A stretch of 64,000 bases of DNA, taken from positions 1 to 64,000 of the forward strand of contig CAITZM010000046.1 in NCBI GenBank assembly GCA_903896925.1. Reading direction: 5' to 3'. This document shows, piece after piece, positions 61,672 through 64,000 of the stretch; the stretch's first letter is position 1; every line of letters begins with the position of its first letter. The position numbers were made by a program, and so were the translations under genes. This DNA comes from an uncultured Lentisphaerota bacterium. Lineage in GTDB: Bacteria; Verrucomicrobiota; Kiritimatiellia; CAIQIC01. The notes under the pieces were generated by a model that saw nothing but the letters and a program-made list of their open reading frames with translations, was not told the origin of the DNA and made no database searches.

Positions 61672-64000
61672 TCACTGCTTGAGCAGCGTCTTCCCGCTGA
61701 GGTTCTGCACCGTCACCTGATAGCCCTCGGGCGTTTGCAAGCGGTAGCGGAGGCTGGCCCCGTCCTTCCACCAGCGCATCTGGATCGGGCCGTCGGGGGT
61801 CGGCAGCGTGCCCTCGCACCACTCCAGCGGCAGGTCGGCCAGACGCAGGTGCAGGGTCTTATGCAGGGGATCCACGGCATAGAGACCAAGGACATCCCGC
61901 AGGAAGACGTGGGCGGCGTGCGAGGCGAAACCGTGGTTGCAGCTCGCCTGCGGCGCGTCGTGTTCCCAGAGCGTGCCGGTCCGGTCGGCCATGTAGAGCC
62001 AGTAGCCGAGCGCCTCGTCGAGGATCTGCTGCGCGCGGCCGTCGCGCGAAAGCAGCTCAAAGCGGAGCTGGTTGCCGATGAAGGCGTTCGCCGGATGGAT
62101 CTCCGGGAATTTCTTGGTCTGCTTGCGCTGCGGGCCGAAGTCGGTCGCCAGCGCCTGCCAGAGCTTGGGCTGCGTCTCGGGCGTGGCCAGGCCGAAGAAG
62201 AACGCGAAGTACTGGCAGACCTCGGTGCGGTTGCGCGTGACGGCGAGCTTCCCGTCCTTGCGCACGGCGTTGTCCACGAAGAATTCGCCGTCGAAGGACT
62301 GCTGCCGGATCGTGTCCTTGAGCCGCGCCGCCTTGCTCGTGAGGTCGGGCAGGTCGTAGAGCCGCGCGGCCGCCTCGAGCACGCGGACGTAGAGCATGTT
62401 GGAGGGATAGTTCACGTCCTGCACGAAGCTGTTGGCCTTGGACCACTCGACGAAGACCCAGCTCGGCAGCTTTTCCAGCAGCCCGTCGGAGTTTTCGTAG
62501 GGCTTGAAGAACTCGAGCAGCTTGAGCACGCGGGGGCGGAGCGCGTCCACCAGCGCGCGGTCGCCGCTGCGCTCGAGATATTCCTCCAGCTCCACGACGA
62601 ACCACATGGCCCAGTTGGGGATGTACACGCCGTCGTTGTGGTCGCTCGGGTAGCACATCGGCAGCATGCCCTCCGGCAGGAACGGGAATTTCGCGGGCAG
62701 CAGGAAGTTCTCGAAGAAGTTCTTCTCGACGGTCGTCTCGCCGCAGAGGTCGCGCGCCACGCGGGCGGTGAAGAAGCTGTCGCAGAGCCAGCCCGCCCGC
62801 TCCCGGGAGGGGCAGTCCATGAACACGTCCACCGCGTTCTGCTGGAAGGTCTGGCGCGCGGCGGCAAAGATGCGGTTGAACCGCTCGTCGCTGCTGGCGA
62901 ACGTGGCGCGCGCCGCGTTCGGGTTCACGTATTCGCGCAGGTACAGCCGGCTCACGTCGCAGTCGCCCTCGAGCACGATCAGCTTGAGGTAGCGCAGCGT
63001 GTAGGGCTCAAAGGACTCGACGCGGTAGCTGCCCGGCTCCAGCTCGTAGAGCACGATATTGACGCAGCCGAGCCGCTTCCAGTCCACATCGTTGCCCGTC
63101 AGGATTTCGTCGAAGGTCAGGAACAGCCGCGTCTTGGCGCGGACGTTGAGGGTGGCGCCCAGGAAACCGGTCAGGTTCACGCCGAAATCCACCGTGTGGA
63201 ACGTGTTTGGCTTCAGGGCGATCTCCGACGGGGCCGGACCTGACGTGACGTTCTTCACCGCCTGTAGTTCCAGCGAGGGGATTTCCGCCAGTTCCTTTTC
63301 CGGATAGCCGCCCAGTTTCGGGCCGATGTTGACCAGCGAGCGGTCCTTCCACGGCTTCTTCGGCGGCGCGCCGCATTGCACCGTGCCGGCCGCAACGTGC
63401 GCCACGGGGCTGCGCTCCGCAAAGGTCGGATAGGGCACACGCCGCGGCAGCAGCGCCTTCCCGGCAACCACGGGGCACGCGGTCTGCGCGAAGGCGGCCG
63501 CCGGCTCGCTGCGCCAGGCGTCGTAACCGGGCGCGAGCCGCCAGATTTCGGCGAAGGGCCGCTGGAAGCTGTAGCGCTGCGCCTTCTGCACGCGCTCGGT
63601 CAATACCGCGGCTTGGAAGCCCGCGCCGCCGGTCGCCGCGAGCACCCGGTCGCCCGCCACGATTTCGGCCTGGAGGAACGACGGCTCATCAAGCAGGTAG
63701 AAGCTGTTGGCATTGTAGCCGGCCACCTCGACGGCGACGACGTTCGTCCCGCCGTGCAGCGCCAGCGGCCACTCATCGACACGGTAAAAGCCGTGGCCCG
63801 CGCGCGCCGGACCGTGGCCGGCGAACGTGCCGTTGAGGAAGACGCGATAGAGCGCGGAACCGGTCAGGCGCAGGACGGCCTGCCCCGCGGCAGGCGCCGT
63901 GACGAGCGCGCGGAAGCCGACGGACAGGTTGCGCTCGGTCTCGCGACCGTCGGGCCAGACGGGGCGGGCGGCTTGGAAGGCGGCGGTTTCGGCGGCAAGA
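61672..64000 (-). CDS. Alpha-L-rhamnosidase, GH78, 5' end beyond the window
   Basis: The open frame runs without a stop to base 64000, so at least 775 codons are present and the start lies outside. The N-terminal part holds a beta-sandwich (RVFLNGTFAGHGPAR, YNANSFYLLDEPSF), and the catalytic helical barrel shows DCPSRERAGWLCDSFFTA, the GH78 signature with the general acid region, and YIPNWAMWFVVELEEYL. It would release L-rhamnose from glycans or glycosides. A GTG at 63726 is internal, not the start. Confidence 0.88.
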   Translation of the reverse strand, partial: LAAETAAFQAARPVWPDGRETERNLSVGFRALVTAPAAGQAVLRLTGSALYRVFLNGTFAGHGPARAGHGFYRVDEWPLALHGGTNVVAVEVAGYNANSFYLLDEPSFLQAEIVAGDRVLAATGGAGFQAAVLTERVQKAQRYSFQRPFAEIWRLAPGYDAWRSEPAAAFAQTACPVVAGKALLPRRVPYPTFAERSPVAHVAAGTVQCGAPPKKPWKDRSLVNIGPKLGGYPEKELAEIPSLELQAVKNVTSGPAPSEIALKPNTFHTVDFGVNLTGFLGATLNVRAKTRLFLTFDEILTGNDVDWKRLGCVNIVLYELEPGSYRVESFEPYTLRYLKLIVLEGDCDVSRLYLREYVNPNAARATFASSDERFNRIFAAARQTFQQNAVDVFMDCPSRERAGWLCDSFFTARVARDLCGETTVEKNFFENFLLPAKFPFLPEGMLPMCYPSDHNDGVYIPNWAMWFVVELEEYLERSGDRALVDALRPRVLKLLEFFKPYENSDGLLEKLPSWVFVEWSKANSFVQDVNYPSNMLYVRVLEAAARLYDLPDLTSKAARLKDTIRQQSFDGEFFVDNAVRKDGKLAVTRNRTEVCQYFAFFFGLATPETQPKLWQALATDFGPQRKQTKKFPEIHPANAFIGNQLRFELLSRDGRAQQILDEALGYWLYMADRTGTLWEHDAPQASCNHGFASHAAHVFLRDVLGLYAVDPLHKTLHLRLADLPLEWCEGTLPTPDGPIQMRWWKDGASLRYRLQTPEGYQVTVQNLSGKTLLKQ

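Overview
The window is GC-rich (about 65 percent by eye) chromosomal DNA from a Gram-negative heterotroph, most plausibly a Verrucomicrobiota or Kiritimatiellota-like (PVC) bacterium. This rests on two lipid A acyltransferase homologues, Tat-type signals on sugar-processing proteins, several glycoside hydrolases (GH5, GH97, partial GH78), a kinase fused to a lectin-like domain and leucine-rich repeats, and intergenic regions crowded with short hairpin repeats. No rRNA, tRNA, CRISPR array or transposase gene was seen, so the assignment is an inference.

Layout. 0.2-12 kb (+): serA, a membrane PAS hybrid histidine kinase, an LpxL-like acyltransferase, a probably inactive Ser/Thr kinase, a secreted GH5 and a small lipoprotein. 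12.4-20.6 kb (-): a soluble PAS hybrid kinase, a 5'-nucleotidase, and the tig-clpP-clpX operon, with pgpA divergent. 21.7-31.6 kb: an accessory carbohydrate region with a Tat-exported xylose-isomerase-like TIM barrel, two large paralogous secreted proteins of no recognised family, an AraC regulator and a GH97 enzyme. 31.9-38.5 kb: apgM, a polyprenyl diphosphate synthase, two small unknowns, thrC and a DHH phosphoesterase. 38.6-46.1 kb (-): rsmD, coaD, a DUF177 protein, rpmF, plsX, fabH, fabD, fabG, acpP and fabF. 46.2-51.7 kb: a Gfo/Idh/MocA oxidoreductase, a translationally coupled membrane protein/GT2/GT1 set and a NUDIX hydrolase. 51.8-54 kb: a low-GC membrane protein, a broken HicBA pair and a PIN toxin pair. 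54.5-64 kb: pyrK-pyrD plus a DUF3352-like protein, then lipA, a second LpxL homologue and a DedA protein, a DPM1-like glycosyltransferase, and a GH78 gene cut by the window end.

Most worth a second look: (1) the two secreted paralogues share an identical 19-base upstream site at identical distance from their promoters; at one copy the site abuts an intact araC gene, at the other a frameshifted relic of it, so a regulator-plus-target module was duplicated and one regulator decayed. (2) More than 20 sigma70-type promoters can be placed, nearly all with a 17-base spacer, and at least seven put the -10 only 5-8 bases before the start codon, which predicts leaderless mRNAs. (3) The intergenic regions hold families of perfect hairpins in which the loop stays constant while both arms change together. 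(4) A palindromic repeat begins exactly where a hicA toxin gene loses homology. (5) A palindrome close to TTTTCCAAGCCTTGGAAAA recurs only between genes and twice supplies a -35 hexamer.
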